A DNA stretch of 39,658 nucleotides from Prevotella sp. (GTDB lineage Bacteria; Bacteroidota; Bacteroidia; Bacteroidales; Bacteroidaceae), in contig JAFQGS010000051.1 of the NCBI GenBank assembly GCA_017415455.1, positions 1 through 39,658 of the forward strand, in the 5' to 3' direction. The notes beneath the pieces are model-generated. The model ran no database searches, was not told where the DNA came from, and worked only from the letters and a program-made list of their open reading frames with translations. The position numbers and the translations under genes are program-made. Shown here in pieces: positions 23,633 to 32,565 of this stretch. Numbering within the stretch: the first letter of the stretch is position 1; every line of letters starts with the position of its first letter.

Positions 23633-24778
23633 CTAATTATCAAGTAATTTTTCTACTTTTCTAATAATATCGTCATTAGAATATTCGTAAGAGCTGATAC
23701 TCTCTTTCATTTTTGTATATATGCCATTCTCATCATTAATTATTTCAACTAACAAATCAGGCATTTCTTCTAAGCTGCATACCCATCCGCAATCCTTCTC
23801 AACAACTTCGTTTGCCACAGGGAAATTATTTGAGACTACAGGTGTATGCAATATCTTAGATTCAAAAATTGTATATGAAAAACTTTCTGAATCAGACGTA
23901 CAAATATGTAAATCTGCATTTCTAAAATATGGATATGGATTATCTTTTGCCTCTAATATCTTTACAACATCTTCTAAATTGTATTTTTTTATTTCTTCTT
24001 TTGTCTGTTCTTGCATTTGACATCCAGCTCCAATTATATACCAAATAAATCTTTTGGTTACTAACTTCTTTATTTCATTTGACAATTGTGGTATTTTCTC
24101 AAATTGTTTTCCTTTTGCAAAACGTCCAATAGATATAATGTTAAAGTGAGATACCCTGGTATTGTATATATTGTCATTTATTATGTCTTGGGACATAGAC
24201 TTAATCTTGTCAACATTTAATGTGTTGTATATAGATAATGCCTTACCCTTACATTCTGGGATTAGGGATATAAAATCATTTACAGCTGTTTTAGAAACAC
24301 AAATTATATTGTTGAATTTCTGGTACATTTTAATATCTGCTGGAGTTCCTGCGGATGCCATTCTTGAATACATGCAGTGTATCCATGCAATTTTTCTCAC
24401 ATTTTCAAAATACGAGGCAAACTCTGTAGCAGTTCCTTCCTGATATGCTATGACAACATCAAAAATGTATTTATCTTGTAACCATTTTGCTTCCTTTTTA
24501 TATAGCCAGGAAAAGTCAGCCTCTTTATTTATTTTATGCCATAAACCACAAATTTTTCTTGTATAAAAGTTATCATGTACATAATTATATAATTTGCTCT
24601 TTTTAATTATATATGGTTTCAACACATCCTTGTAATATAGTCCCCCGTCTTCGTATAAACTATAGACCGATATCTCATATTTTTGTTTGTCTATTAACGA
24701 AAGTAGATTCTCAAGAGATTTATTCGTTCCTCCGTGAGAATACTCTGGGATTATAAAAAGTACCTTCTTTTTATTCAT
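23633..24778 (-). CDS. Glycosyltransferase family 4
   Basis: About 381 residues. The start is ATG 24778 (MNKKKVLFIIPEYSHGGTNK, the glycine-rich N-terminal loop of GT4 enzymes), eight codons inside the longest frame. Further features are the KIAWIHCMYSRM stretch, IICVSKTAVNDFISLIPECK, FNIISIGRFAKGKQFEKIPQ (donor domain start) and the C-terminal SDSESFSYTIFESKILHTPV with the EX7E-like glutamates. Typical retaining GT acting in the cytoplasm. Its start overlaps the stop of the hexapeptide acyltransferase gene upstream by 8 bases, so the two are translated together. AT-rich, as is everything to the right of about 23.6 kb. Confidence 0.92.
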   Translation of the reverse strand: MNKKKVLFIIPEYSHGGTNKSLENLLSLIDKQKYEISVYSLYEDGGLYYKDVLKPYIIKKSKLYNYVHDNFYTRKICGLWHKINKEADFSWLYKKEAKWLQDKYIFDVVIAYQEGTATEFASYFENVRKIAWIHCMYSRMASAGTPADIKMYQKFNNIICVSKTAVNDFISLIPECKGKALSIYNTLNVDKIKSMSQDIINDNIYNTRVSHFNIISIGRFAKGKQFEKIPQLSNEIKKLVTKRFIWYIIGAGCQMQEQTKEEIKKYNLEDVVKILEAKDNPYPYFRNADLHICTSDSESFSYTIFESKILHTPVVSNNFPVANEVVEKDCGWVCSLEEMPDLLVEIINDENGIYTKMKESISSYEYSNDDIIRKVEKLLDN

Positions 24779-25385
24779 GCCTATATTTTTCTTGTATTGC
24801 AACCATTTCGTCTAAAGAAAATCGTTCCGCTATTGGATAAAGTTTTTCTTCGTGTTCAACAATTTGTTGGGGAGTGAACAAGAAACGTTTTATACGTGCA
24901 GGATTACCAACTATAATGGAATATGGAGGCCATTCACCACTTACAACACATCCTGCTCCCACAATACATCCACGCCCTATGTGCGCACCATTAAGTAGTG
25001 TAACGTTTATTCCCATCCATACATCCTCTTCAACAATAATATCACGGTCATATCGTTTGTCTTTGTCCAATTCATCTTTTATAGCATCTGTAACGTCATG
25101 TTTTAGCATTCCGACAACAGCCATGTGATTTCCTGGACATACACACAGATTATATGAAGAGAAAGATCCACGCTTTATAATGAATTTTGAGCGAGGATTT
25201 AAGATTATAGCCCCCTCTGGTATAGAGACTTTTTCATGTAGAAATAAATTTTTCTTGCAGAAGACGATGGCGTCTTCTGCAAGATGCGCATCTTCGGCCA
25301 TATATCCATATTCATCTCTGCGATTGATATGAAACAGACGATATATTTTGTTTCGTATTCTTTGTTTAATTCCTATATAATGCAT
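24771..25385 (-). CDS. Hexapeptide-repeat acyltransferase (XAT/CatB-like)
   Basis: The 204-residue protein carries left-handed beta-helix repeats: MAEDAHLAEDAIVF, VSIPEGAIILNPRSKFIIKR (about 53-72), PGNHMAVVGM with the likely catalytic His near residue 87, IIVEEDVWMGINVTLLNGAH and IGRGCIVGAGCVVSGEWPPY, then SIIVGNPARIKRF. It acetylates (or otherwise acylates) a sugar. It is related to the protein at 17641-18327, sharing the order of motifs and the VGNPAR end, but it is not beside an ACP gene, so acetyl-CoA is the more likely donor. It lies 7 bases after the sialyltransferase-like gene. Confidence 0.9.
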   Translation of the reverse strand: MHYIGIKQRIRNKIYRLFHINRRDEYGYMAEDAHLAEDAIVFCKKNLFLHEKVSIPEGAIILNPRSKFIIKRGSFSSYNLCVCPGNHMAVVGMLKHDVTDAIKDELDKDKRYDRDIIVEEDVWMGINVTLLNGAHIGRGCIVGAGCVVSGEWPPYSIIVGNPARIKRFLFTPQQIVEHEEKLYPIAERFSLDEMVAIQEKYRHE

Positions 25386-25392
25386 AATTCTG

Positions 25393-26490
25393 TCAAACTA
25401 ATGGTTCTATCATTTTTAACATATTTTCCATATATGTCAGATTTGTAAGTCCTACTTCTTTACATTTTTTATATACAACAGGCATTAGCTTTATAAAGTT
25501 GGTTTTAGGGAATGCATACCCGTTATAAAAGAATGTAGCAGCATTAAAAAAATATATATCATCAAAATGATACTTTTGAAGATAGTATTCTACACAAATG
25601 TTTATTTCTTTAGAAAGCACCCTGAATTTCATGCCTGAGTCTTGGACTATTTGCAATATACGTTCACGTGATTCGTCTAATTCTCGTGGGTGAAACTTTA
25701 TATAGAGAGTTGTATCGGGGTTAATTCCTTCTACGCATTCTTTTATAGCCTCAAAATATAAATAAAGATATTCTTTCGGCATCAGTTCACGCATTGGATC
25801 TGTCATCAACATTACACGCCGTTCATTTTCGTATTGAATATTAGAGTCTATATATTCCTCTAATTTTGATGAAAACAATGGTTGTACATTTAAGCGGACA
25901 TCAAAAGGTTTGTTGTGATACGGAATAATACTGAATCGTTTGTCTATTGGAATGTCATCATATGGACGATTAGGGGCACAATGCCATTTTGCAAACTTTA
26001 CTCCAAATAAAGGCTCAAAGCAGAAATTATCAAAGATTAAATATTTGATTTTTTCAACGTAACTATTCTTCAGAGTATAAGGTCTATTAATATAATGACT
26101 TGTTCCTTCCTCAAAGAAAACCACTTTATATTTTCTTTTACTAAAGTACACCGCACTCATTCGGCAGGTCTGGTTTAATATCTCCCCTAAATAAATTGTT
26201 TTAACTTTATGCTGTCTTGCGATTTTATTTAATTGCTTGTATTTTTTATGCGCTTGCCAGAGTTCTTTCGGATTGTAAAGATTCAATTCCATTATCTTTT
26301 CAATACCTTCAAATTTTATCTTTTCTTTCCATAAGTCGTCAATGTACATAATATTATAAATCTCATAGAAATCATAATGATTACCGATATGAGTGTACAA
26401 TAGTATATTATTCCCCAGATTTTCCTGCTTAATAATCTGTTGTGCAACAAACAACTGCAAAGGAGTAAAAACGAAAAACAGATTTCCCAT
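25393..26490 (-). CDS. Sialyltransferase-like glycosyltransferase (GT52 / polysialyltransferase type)
   Basis: The 365-residue protein starts NLFFVFTPLQLFVAQQII, the N-terminal signature of the GT52/PF07388 group. It has the two motifs shared by bacterial GT-B sialyltransferases: FFEEGTSHY (about 125-133, D/E-E-G type) and KFHPRE (265-270, HP motif). The C-terminal IYFFNAATFFYNGYAFP fits the Ser/Ala-Ser/Thr motif region. These enzymes use CMP-activated sugars. A CMP-transferase (29550-30284), an aldolase and a KdsC-like phosphatase lie just upstream in the same operon, so this is the best candidate for adding the CMP-activated ulosonic acid they would produce. It lies 2 bases after the acyltransferase-3 gene. 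Confidence 0.8.
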   Translation of the reverse strand: MGNLFFVFTPLQLFVAQQIIKQENLGNNILLYTHIGNHYDFYEIYNIMYIDDLWKEKIKFEGIEKIMELNLYNPKELWQAHKKYKQLNKIARQHKVKTIYLGEILNQTCRMSAVYFSKRKYKVVFFEEGTSHYINRPYTLKNSYVEKIKYLIFDNFCFEPLFGVKFAKWHCAPNRPYDDIPIDKRFSIIPYHNKPFDVRLNVQPLFSSKLEEYIDSNIQYENERRVMLMTDPMRELMPKEYLYLYFEAIKECVEGINPDTTLYIKFHPRELDESRERILQIVQDSGMKFRVLSKEINICVEYYLQKYHFDDIYFFNAATFFYNGYAFPKTNFIKLMPVVYKKCKEVGLTNLTYMENMLKMIEPLV

Positions 26491-26492
26491 GA

Positions 26493-27458
26493 TTATTTCT
26501 TTTTCCCTATTAAGACTGGACAGTATTTCTCACAAAATACTATTAAAACATATGAAACAATCAATATGATGATAATGTTTAGCATTGATTGAATTACTTC
26601 TGGTACAGGTAGTGCTGGTATTTTCCAATAAATTATTAAATGTGTAGCTAAAATTAGCAGAGTGCCATTTGATAGTTTTTCAACTATTGGACTTGTTATG
26701 TTAAGGTGTATTGCACATAGAAGCATCAATGATGCAGATAAGCCTATAGTAGAGATATAAAATAAAATAATATTGATTCCTATTCTACAGTGATATACAT
26801 TTATGCCATTTTCATGTGTCGAGCTATTCAATAATCCGATAACAGCTGTAATAACAAATATAGTTATTGCAGAAAATGTCAATAAAGCAGTGTTATATTT
26901 TTTTATGATTCTAAAGTAGTCACGTTTCTTTATCATATATCCAACAATGAAAAATGGGAAACATAGACACATGGTCTTTAATTGGAAATAATCATTTGTT
27001 TGATCTATCTTTATAAGATCAAATAAAACATAAGATATTAACGAAAACAGAAAGAGGCTATACATATTTAATGTATTAAAAGCAGCAAGTACACGCATGC
27101 CCATTAATGCAACAAGAAACCATAGTGGGACCATTAAATAACATAAAGCTTCTTGATTGCCTAATAGAATATTTGTTATAAATCCTTTTTGATACCCACC
27201 TCCTAAAGGTAACGGGAGTATATATATGAAATTATAAATCAAATATGGCAGTAATAAAGACCATATCACAACCATTACTTCTTTTTTTATACTTCTTTTT
27301 CTATATAAATATCCGGAGATCATGAAGAACAATGGCATGTGAAAAAGAAATATAAAATTCCGAAAGACTGGTGATATATGTCCCCATACAGTCAAGGTTA
27401 TGGCAATGAATTTACACCAATCAATCCAAATAATTCTGTTGTTTGACGAATTGCTCAT
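26493..27458 (-). CDS. Acyltransferase family 3 membrane protein
   Basis: The 321-residue protein has about ten membrane helices and the family start IIWIDWCKFIAITLTVWGH (about 9-27), where the conserved His lies in WGH, followed by FIFLFHMPLFFMISGYLYRK (35-54). The family moves acetyl or succinyl groups across the membrane to sugars. Its ATG overlaps the TAA of the KdsC-like gene by one base, so it is embedded in the proposed ulosonic acid module and may acylate that sugar or its product. All family motifs are intact, unlike the related gene at 34647-35730. Confidence 0.9.
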   Translation of the reverse strand: MSNSSNNRIIWIDWCKFIAITLTVWGHISPVFRNFIFLFHMPLFFMISGYLYRKRSIKKEVMVVIWSLLLPYLIYNFIYILPLPLGGGYQKGFITNILLGNQEALCYLMVPLWFLVALMGMRVLAAFNTLNMYSLFLFSLISYVLFDLIKIDQTNDYFQLKTMCLCFPFFIVGYMIKKRDYFRIIKKYNTALLTFSAITIFVITAVIGLLNSSTHENGINVYHCRIGINIILFYISTIGLSASLMLLCAIHLNITSPIVEKLSNGTLLILATHLIIYWKIPALPVPEVIQSMLNIIIILIVSYVLIVFCEKYCPVLIGKKK

Positions 27459-27919
27459 TATTTTATGAATTGTTTGACGAATTCTCTAACGGCTCCTTCT
27501 CCACCTTTAGCATCACAAACATAATCAACGATATCTTTAATATCATCTTCCGCATCTTGAGGACATGCGGTGAACCCACATGCTTGCATGCACTCTACGT
27601 CATTATAGTCATCTCCGATATAGGCTATTTCGTCCAATGAAATATTATGCTTACCTGCTACCTCTTTTAATTTACTGAGTTTATCGCTTATTCCCTGATA
27701 TATTTCTTTTATTTTTAATTCTTCAGCACGTTTTGCAACAATATCAGACGAACGCCCTGTGATTATAACAGGTATCACGTTTATGCTATCTAATGTATAG
27801 ATAGTATAACCATCTTTAATGTTGAAGGCTTTGAACATCTCGCCATTTCCTGACATATATATATAGCCATCAGTAAGTGTACCATCAACATCCATGACTA
27901 GCATTTTAATTTTTCCCAT
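27458..27919 (-). CDS. KdsC-like HAD-IIIA phosphatase
   Basis: The 153-residue protein shows every HAD motif in KdsC order: MDVDGTLTDG with nucleophile Asp10 and Asp12, FNIKDGYTIY (about 32-41), VIITGRSSDIVAKRAEEL (motif II), a conserved Lys in SDKLSKL, YIGDDYNDVECM (motif III/IV, about 101-112), and the KdsC-type tail AKGGEGAVREFV. Family members remove phosphate from Kdo-8-phosphate or from nonulosonic acid 9-phosphates. Here the enzyme probably dephosphorylates the product of the neighbouring aldolase. It starts 3 bases after the aldolase gene and overlaps the acyltransferase gene by one base. It is shorter than Escherichia coli KdsC, as is usual for secondary pathways. Confidence 0.92.
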   Translation of the reverse strand: MGKIKMLVMDVDGTLTDGYIYMSGNGEMFKAFNIKDGYTIYTLDSINVIPVIITGRSSDIVAKRAEELKIKEIYQGISDKLSKLKEVAGKHNISLDEIAYIGDDYNDVECMQACGFTACPQDAEDDIKDIVDYVCDAKGGEGAVREFVKQFIK

Positions 27920-27922
27920 TTT

Positions 27923-29545
27923 TTATCCGAATAAATCTTTGTAAATACTTGGTGTGATAAATTTAATTCCTTTGGTCTCCCCTATGGAATCAATAAAATT
28001 CTTCAGATGCCTTGTGATTGCTTTATTAATTTCATCGTATTTCGGACGGAATCGTTCTTCGTCAAAAATATTAGACTTAAAATAACTGCCCTGTTCAGAA
28101 AAACCATCGAATCCAGCAATGAAATATGATATTATCCCTATTCGCTGAAGAATACGAAGAAGCATCAAAGTTGTATTGTCTGAATATTCTTCTGTTCGGT
28201 CAACATAAGAATCATAATTAACGATGATGTCAGAGAGATTATCTGATTTTACGTTTGAAGTAATTATAGATTGAACTTTTTTCCGCAGATCTTTATACTT
28301 ATCATATCGTTTATTGCTTCCCCAGAATACAAAGCATTTATATTTAAGGTAATCTTCATCAATAAAGTTTACCATTATAACAGTAAGATCTTTGTTTTCA
28401 ATTTCCTGTATAATGCTATCTTTATTATTTGCAATAGAACTGCCAGGCATAAGTAAAAGTATATTTTTATCCAAGAGCCTCTTTTTTAGAAGAGTCAATG
28501 CTTCCTTATCATCAACCTTAACATTATTATATTCTTGATATAACCGTTGAATGTTATCATAATCATAACGCATTCTGAGTTGAGGGTCTATCATGCTTAT
28601 AATATACTTAACATCTTTGGTTGCCAGTCTAAATTTCTCTGTTAGGTAAATAATATTATTTGGATGTGACTTGTATATTCCTCCCATCAGTGCAGGAATG
28701 GAATATCCCCATTTATGCTCTAATTGATATTTGTATATATGATTGTCAATAATATCAAGTACTCCATCAAAATCATAGTCATAATTACGTTTACGCACCA
28801 AATAATCTACAATAAGTTCTGTATTTAAATTTCCTGCAACTTTTCCCATTCCATTTAATGTGCAATCAATAATAACCTCACGCTTGCCATTGCTGAGTCT
28901 GATTATTTCTTGAGCAAATGCAAATGATAGTTGGTAGTTGTTATGGGAATGAAAGTCTATGGCGATGTTTTCATCAAGATTGTGGTCAACCAACGTATAT
29001 AAGCGGTCTACGTCATCCATATACATTGCACCGTAAGTATCTACAATACCAAATCCAGTTGGCTGTATCTCGTTAACAAGGTCCACAACCTCAAGTAATT
29101 CTCTATCTGTATATCCCAAGGAATTCACTCCTTGTACAAAAAGCAAATATCCTTTTTCTTTTACCGACTGTAGGCATTGAATTATCTGTTCCCTGTCTGT
29201 CTCGAAATTCTTTCGGGTAAAACCAATTCGCAGGCCATCTATAGATGTACCGTCATACGGCTTCAGACTATCCCAGTCATACATACCATAGTCTATAAAA
29301 GCAACATATTTTGTATTTCTGCTTCTATCAACGAATGGGCGTATTTGATCAACATCTGTAAAGAACGTAGTGTTGCCATTATAATTGGTGTTATGACGAT
29401 CGCGTAAAAAACCTATTTCAACAATATCAATATTTGCAGCTGCGAGATGATAAGATATGTCTCTTATCTCACTATCTGGAAATTTACAGTCAATTATACG
29501 ACCTCCATCTCTAAGAGTACAGTCTAAAATCTTAATATTTTTCAT
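27923..29545 (-). CDS. DRE-TIM (HMGL-like) aldolase fused to an unassigned C-terminal domain
   Basis: Residues about 1-300 are a DRE-TIM metallolyase domain: KILDCTLRDGGRIID (metal-binding Asp8, Arg12, Asp13), DIVEIGFLRD (40-49), the metal-ligand pair DFHSHNN (His199, His201) and GMGKVAGNLNTE (232-243). Such enzymes make or break carbon bonds next to a 2-oxo acid, for example pyruvate with an aldehyde. Residues about 355-540 (ILLLMPGSS, VIMVNFIDEDYLKYK, FVFWGSNKRYDK, IITSNV, end IKFITPSIY) form a Rossmann-like domain that I cannot name. The gene lies between KdsB-like and KdsC-like genes, exactly where a KdsA or NeuB synthase would be expected, so it probably makes a 3-deoxy-2-ulosonic acid phosphate from pyruvate and a sugar aldehyde. 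Substrate is inference. Confidence 0.88.
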   Translation of the reverse strand: MKNIKILDCTLRDGGRIIDCKFPDSEIRDISYHLAAANIDIVEIGFLRDRHNTNYNGNTTFFTDVDQIRPFVDRSRNTKYVAFIDYGMYDWDSLKPYDGTSIDGLRIGFTRKNFETDREQIIQCLQSVKEKGYLLFVQGVNSLGYTDRELLEVVDLVNEIQPTGFGIVDTYGAMYMDDVDRLYTLVDHNLDENIAIDFHSHNNYQLSFAFAQEIIRLSNGKREVIIDCTLNGMGKVAGNLNTELIVDYLVRKRNYDYDFDGVLDIIDNHIYKYQLEHKWGYSIPALMGGIYKSHPNNIIYLTEKFRLATKDVKYIISMIDPQLRMRYDYDNIQRLYQEYNNVKVDDKEALTLLKKRLLDKNILLLMPGSSIANNKDSIIQEIENKDLTVIMVNFIDEDYLKYKCFVFWGSNKRYDKYKDLRKKVQSIITSNVKSDNLSDIIVNYDSYVDRTEEYSDNTTLMLLRILQRIGIISYFIAGFDGFSEQGSYFKSNIFDEERFRPKYDEINKAITRHLKNFIDSIGETKGIKFITPSIYKDLFG

Positions 29546-29549
29546 ACTG

Positions 29550-30284
29550 TTACGGGGTTAATCTCTTTTCTATAATCATCCTTACCTTTTCCAAGTCATT
29601 TTTTGTATCGACAGACAATGACTCTGATTCAATTTTCTTATAATAGATAGGTATTCCATTCTCAAGAAATCTCAGATGGTCAATATCCTCTATTTTCTCT
29701 AATGTACCCATCCCAGCATGCGCAAAAAAATCAAGAGCTTTTTTGTTAAAGCATTCTATTCCTATGGCTTTTTTATATGTGAAAAGCAAAGAACCCTTAG
29801 GACATGGTATTGGGTATCGGCTTTGGTACATACACGCACCTTCTTTATTAAGAACAATCTTTACATTTGCAATATCCATAAGTTCTGCAGGATCTTTTAA
29901 CTCTCTATATACACTTTGGAAAAATGGCCTGTCGTTAATTATTCTATCAGGAAATGCCTGACTGATATTCTCTGGTGATATCAATGGCTCATCACCATTA
30001 ATACTTATATAGTAATCAGCTTCAACAAGTTCAGTTACTTCCCATATTCGATGTATATGATTAGGTGTATCTGTACCTGTCATTACATATTTCATATTGT
30101 ATTGTTTACAACATTCTGCAATGCGTTCATCATCAGTTGCAATGTATACATCTGAAAACTCTTTTACTTGGGTTACTTGATTGTACACCCACCAAATCAT
30201 TGGTTTTCCACAAATGTCCGCTAATGGTTTTCCTGGGAAACGGCTTGATGCGTAACGAGCAGGAATTACTCCTATTACTTTCAT
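29550..30284 (-). CDS. KdsB-like CMP-ulosonate cytidylyltransferase
   Basis: The 244-residue protein follows KdsB: VIGVIPARYASSRFPGKPLA (3-22, nucleotide loop), DVYIATDDERI (about 45-55), YISINGDEPLISPENI (about 91-106; NGDEP in place of the usual QGDEP metal site), the YPIPCPKG substrate region and the C-terminal ESESLSVDTKNDLEKVRMII. KdsB joins CMP from CTP to Kdo or a related 2-ulosonic acid in the cytoplasm. The NGDEP variant and the neighbouring aldolase rather than KdsA suggest a different acid than Kdo. It starts 16 bases after the GT2 gene upstream and ends 4 bases before the aldolase start. Confidence 0.9.
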   Translation of the reverse strand: MKVIGVIPARYASSRFPGKPLADICGKPMIWWVYNQVTQVKEFSDVYIATDDERIAECCKQYNMKYVMTGTDTPNHIHRIWEVTELVEADYYISINGDEPLISPENISQAFPDRIINDRPFFQSVYRELKDPAELMDIANVKIVLNKEGACMYQSRYPIPCPKGSLLFTYKKAIGIECFNKKALDFFAHAGMGTLEKIEDIDHLRFLENGIPIYYKKIESESLSVDTKNDLEKVRMIIEKRLTP

Positions 30285-30300
30285 AGTTAGTTAATTATTT

Positions 30301-31224
30301 TTATATCCAATGTATGAAATCACATGAATATATGTATTTGTAATATTTGATTTTGTATAATGCATTTAATATTTTTCCCTTGACTTTATTATTTCTCCAG
30401 TACATTTTTTTCCATAAACAAAGATATTGTATTTGTTCTTGGGATAATTTTTTGTTTCTTTCCAAGATTGCATTGATTATATAAATTCTGTCTTCATAGA
30501 AATGATGATTTCGCCATGCAAGTATTTTATTTCTACGTTTGTTTTTTATTCCAGTAACACTAGATGAAAGCCTTCTATATTTCAACAAAGATTCTTTTAT
30601 GTAATTTATCCCTCCATAGAATGAGGCATATGCCGCTAGCCATTCATCATGAAAACCTACATTTTCAGGAACAGGTCCTGCTTGTATAAATAATTCTTTT
30701 CTAATCATCATTGAGGCTCCTTGAAATGGATTACGAAATAATATAATCGTCATTGCTTTGTATAAGTCATTCTTAGGAATGTAATCAAATGCATCTTGAT
30801 AACTTAAAGTCATCCCCATTGGTGTTCCATCCTCATATATCATATCAGAATTTCCACAAGCCATCATTTTATCTCCTATGGTATTCATAAGTAACTCTAT
30901 GTGGTCATGTCGCCATATGTCATCTTGATCAGAGAATGCAATCAAATCACAATTTGACAAAGATATACCTCTTTCAAAATTTCGTTTAACACCTATATTT
31001 ATATTGTTTGGGAAAATAGAAATACGTTTATCGCGTTCTGAATATTCATTTAATATATCAAGTGTTCTATCTGTAGAACAATCATCACATATGATTAATT
31101 CAAAATTCTGCACACTTTGATTAAGTATTGAATCAAGTTGTTCTTTTAAATATCTTTCGCCATTATATGTGGCCATTACTATTGAAACCAAAGGTTTCTC
31201 GTAATTAACGTATTGCGTTTTCAT
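30301..31224 (-). CDS. Glycosyltransferase family 2
   Basis: The 307-residue protein shows a GT-A fold with VSIVMATYNGERYLKEQLDS (13-32), ELIICDDCSTDRT (42-54), the SDQDD metal site at 98-102 and DEWLAAY (catalytic acidic region, near 192). This rhamnosyl/GlcNAc-like GT2 subgroup is frequent in O-antigen and capsule loci. The donor cannot be deduced. Upstream lies a 218-base gap that holds AT-rich inverted repeats but no gene; this gene could start a new transcript, though no TAnnTTTG box is visible. Confidence 0.92.
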   Translation of the reverse strand: MKTQYVNYEKPLVSIVMATYNGERYLKEQLDSILNQSVQNFELIICDDCSTDRTLDILNEYSERDKRISIFPNNINIGVKRNFERGISLSNCDLIAFSDQDDIWRHDHIELLMNTIGDKMMACGNSDMIYEDGTPMGMTLSYQDAFDYIPKNDLYKAMTIILFRNPFQGASMMIRKELFIQAGPVPENVGFHDEWLAAYASFYGGINYIKESLLKYRRLSSSVTGIKNKRRNKILAWRNHHFYEDRIYIINAILERNKKLSQEQIQYLCLWKKMYWRNNKVKGKILNALYKIKYYKYIYSCDFIHWI

Positions 31225-31442
31225 ATTAAATATTAAATCATACAGTGGGAATATTTCAGTTGCATCTAAATTATCATTACTTTAAAAAGAGCCATTGTTT
31301 CAACACGCTGATTATATTGTTCCGTTACGAACGTTTTAAAATCAGCATGGTGTCTAAAAAACTAAGTTTTTTAATAATTCAACACTTTAAAAATCTGACT
31401 AAATTTACTAATAAGAATTGACACTAATAAAATATTCTATAC

Positions 31443-32495
31443 TTAAAAAAATAAATCCGTTGTAGAATTCTTTAACATCCGTTTAATTCGATTCTGAAGT
31501 CTGTACATGATAAACAAAGGAGATTTATATAATTGTTTTTTACTTTTTCTTCTTCTCCACATTTTCACAAATGGTATTTCTTTGTTTAAAATTTTGTCCG
31601 GCAACATAATACTCTCTGCATAAGAATAGTATTCTGGATATTCTTTTAATCTATTGTCAAATGACAAAATATCATAAGAAACATTCTTATATAATAGCCC
31701 CATAGTATAAATAGTCTTAATACGTCCTTCAATCATATTATTCAAGTATTTATATGATTTGTTTTCCTGGGGGATATTTATCATTATTTGTATTTGATTT
31801 AATAATCCCTTTTCTATATTATCAATACGTTTTAAACGTGCTGTGAAATCAATAGTTTGTCCATTTCGTCCAATTAGATATTTATATATTACTGATTTAA
31901 AATAAAATACAGTATTAACGCATGACATCGGATGAAATATCCATTCCATGTCTGTATATGAGACTCCTTCTGTTTGATGATATACTATTTTTTTAAAAAT
32001 ATCAGTATTATAAGTTACTGAGTGCATTGGCAGAAACGTCTTATAATCTATATCCTCAAATAAAAACTCCTTATTTGATGGGAATTTGAATTTATGATAA
32101 TCCCTCCTTTTCCCTGTTTCGTCTACTGTTATAAAATCAGATATAACCAAATCCGAATTTATTGTCGCCAACAAATCTATATATATTTGCAGATTTTCAG
32201 TATCATATGTATCGTCCGCATCCAATATTTTCACAAACTTTCCTTGTAGGTGAGGAAGTGCTGCGTTAATACACGATCCGTAGTTACCATTGGTTTTATC
32301 AATTACACGAAAGACATCTGGGTATTTTTCTTTATAATGGTGAGCAATATTTGAAGAGTTGTCTTTACTTCCATCATTAACAATAAGCACGTCTAACCGT
32401 TCTCTCCCTTTTTTTATTATTAATGATTCTAAACATAATGGTAAAAATTCCTCCATATTATATGTAGGAATAATTATTGATAGAATTTTATTCAT
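31443..32495 (-). CDS. Glycosyltransferase family 2
   Basis: The 350-residue protein has a typical GT-A N-terminal half: LSIIIPTYNMEEFLPLCLES (5-24), DVLIVNDGSKDNSSNIA (35-51), NGNYGSCINAAL (69-80) and the LDADD metal site at 91-95. The C-terminal half (from about 180) is less conserved, with YTDMEWIFHPM as the probable catalytic region and a basic tail (WRRRKSKKQ). Some relatives with this NYGxxxN pattern act on teichoic or capsule polymers. It is followed by a 218-base gap and preceded by a 262-base gap that may hold a remnant of another sugar gene. Confidence 0.9.
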   Translation of the reverse strand: MNKILSIIIPTYNMEEFLPLCLESLIIKKGRERLDVLIVNDGSKDNSSNIAHHYKEKYPDVFRVIDKTNGNYGSCINAALPHLQGKFVKILDADDTYDTENLQIYIDLLATINSDLVISDFITVDETGKRRDYHKFKFPSNKEFLFEDIDYKTFLPMHSVTYNTDIFKKIVYHQTEGVSYTDMEWIFHPMSCVNTVFYFKSVIYKYLIGRNGQTIDFTARLKRIDNIEKGLLNQIQIMINIPQENKSYKYLNNMIEGRIKTIYTMGLLYKNVSYDILSFDNRLKEYPEYYSYAESIMLPDKILNKEIPFVKMWRRRKSKKQLYKSPLFIMYRLQNRIKRMLKNSTTDLFF

Positions 32496-32565
32496 ATATT
32501 TATTCGTATAGCTTTAATACAAGTTCTATTAGGAGCTGTGTCATAATAAAAACGTCCGCAGAGAA

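Noticed and set aside
31307-31375. GCTGATT...AATCAGC hairpin and AAAAAACTAAGTTTTTT palindrome in the gap 31225-31442
   Set aside because: AT-rich short stems without a convincing T-run; could be a weak terminator after the GT2 gene, but such structures are expected by chance in AT-rich DNA.
32533-32546. GAGCTGTGTCATAA resembling the end of some insertion sequences
   Set aside because: No transposase, no matching inverted end and no target duplication were found nearby.
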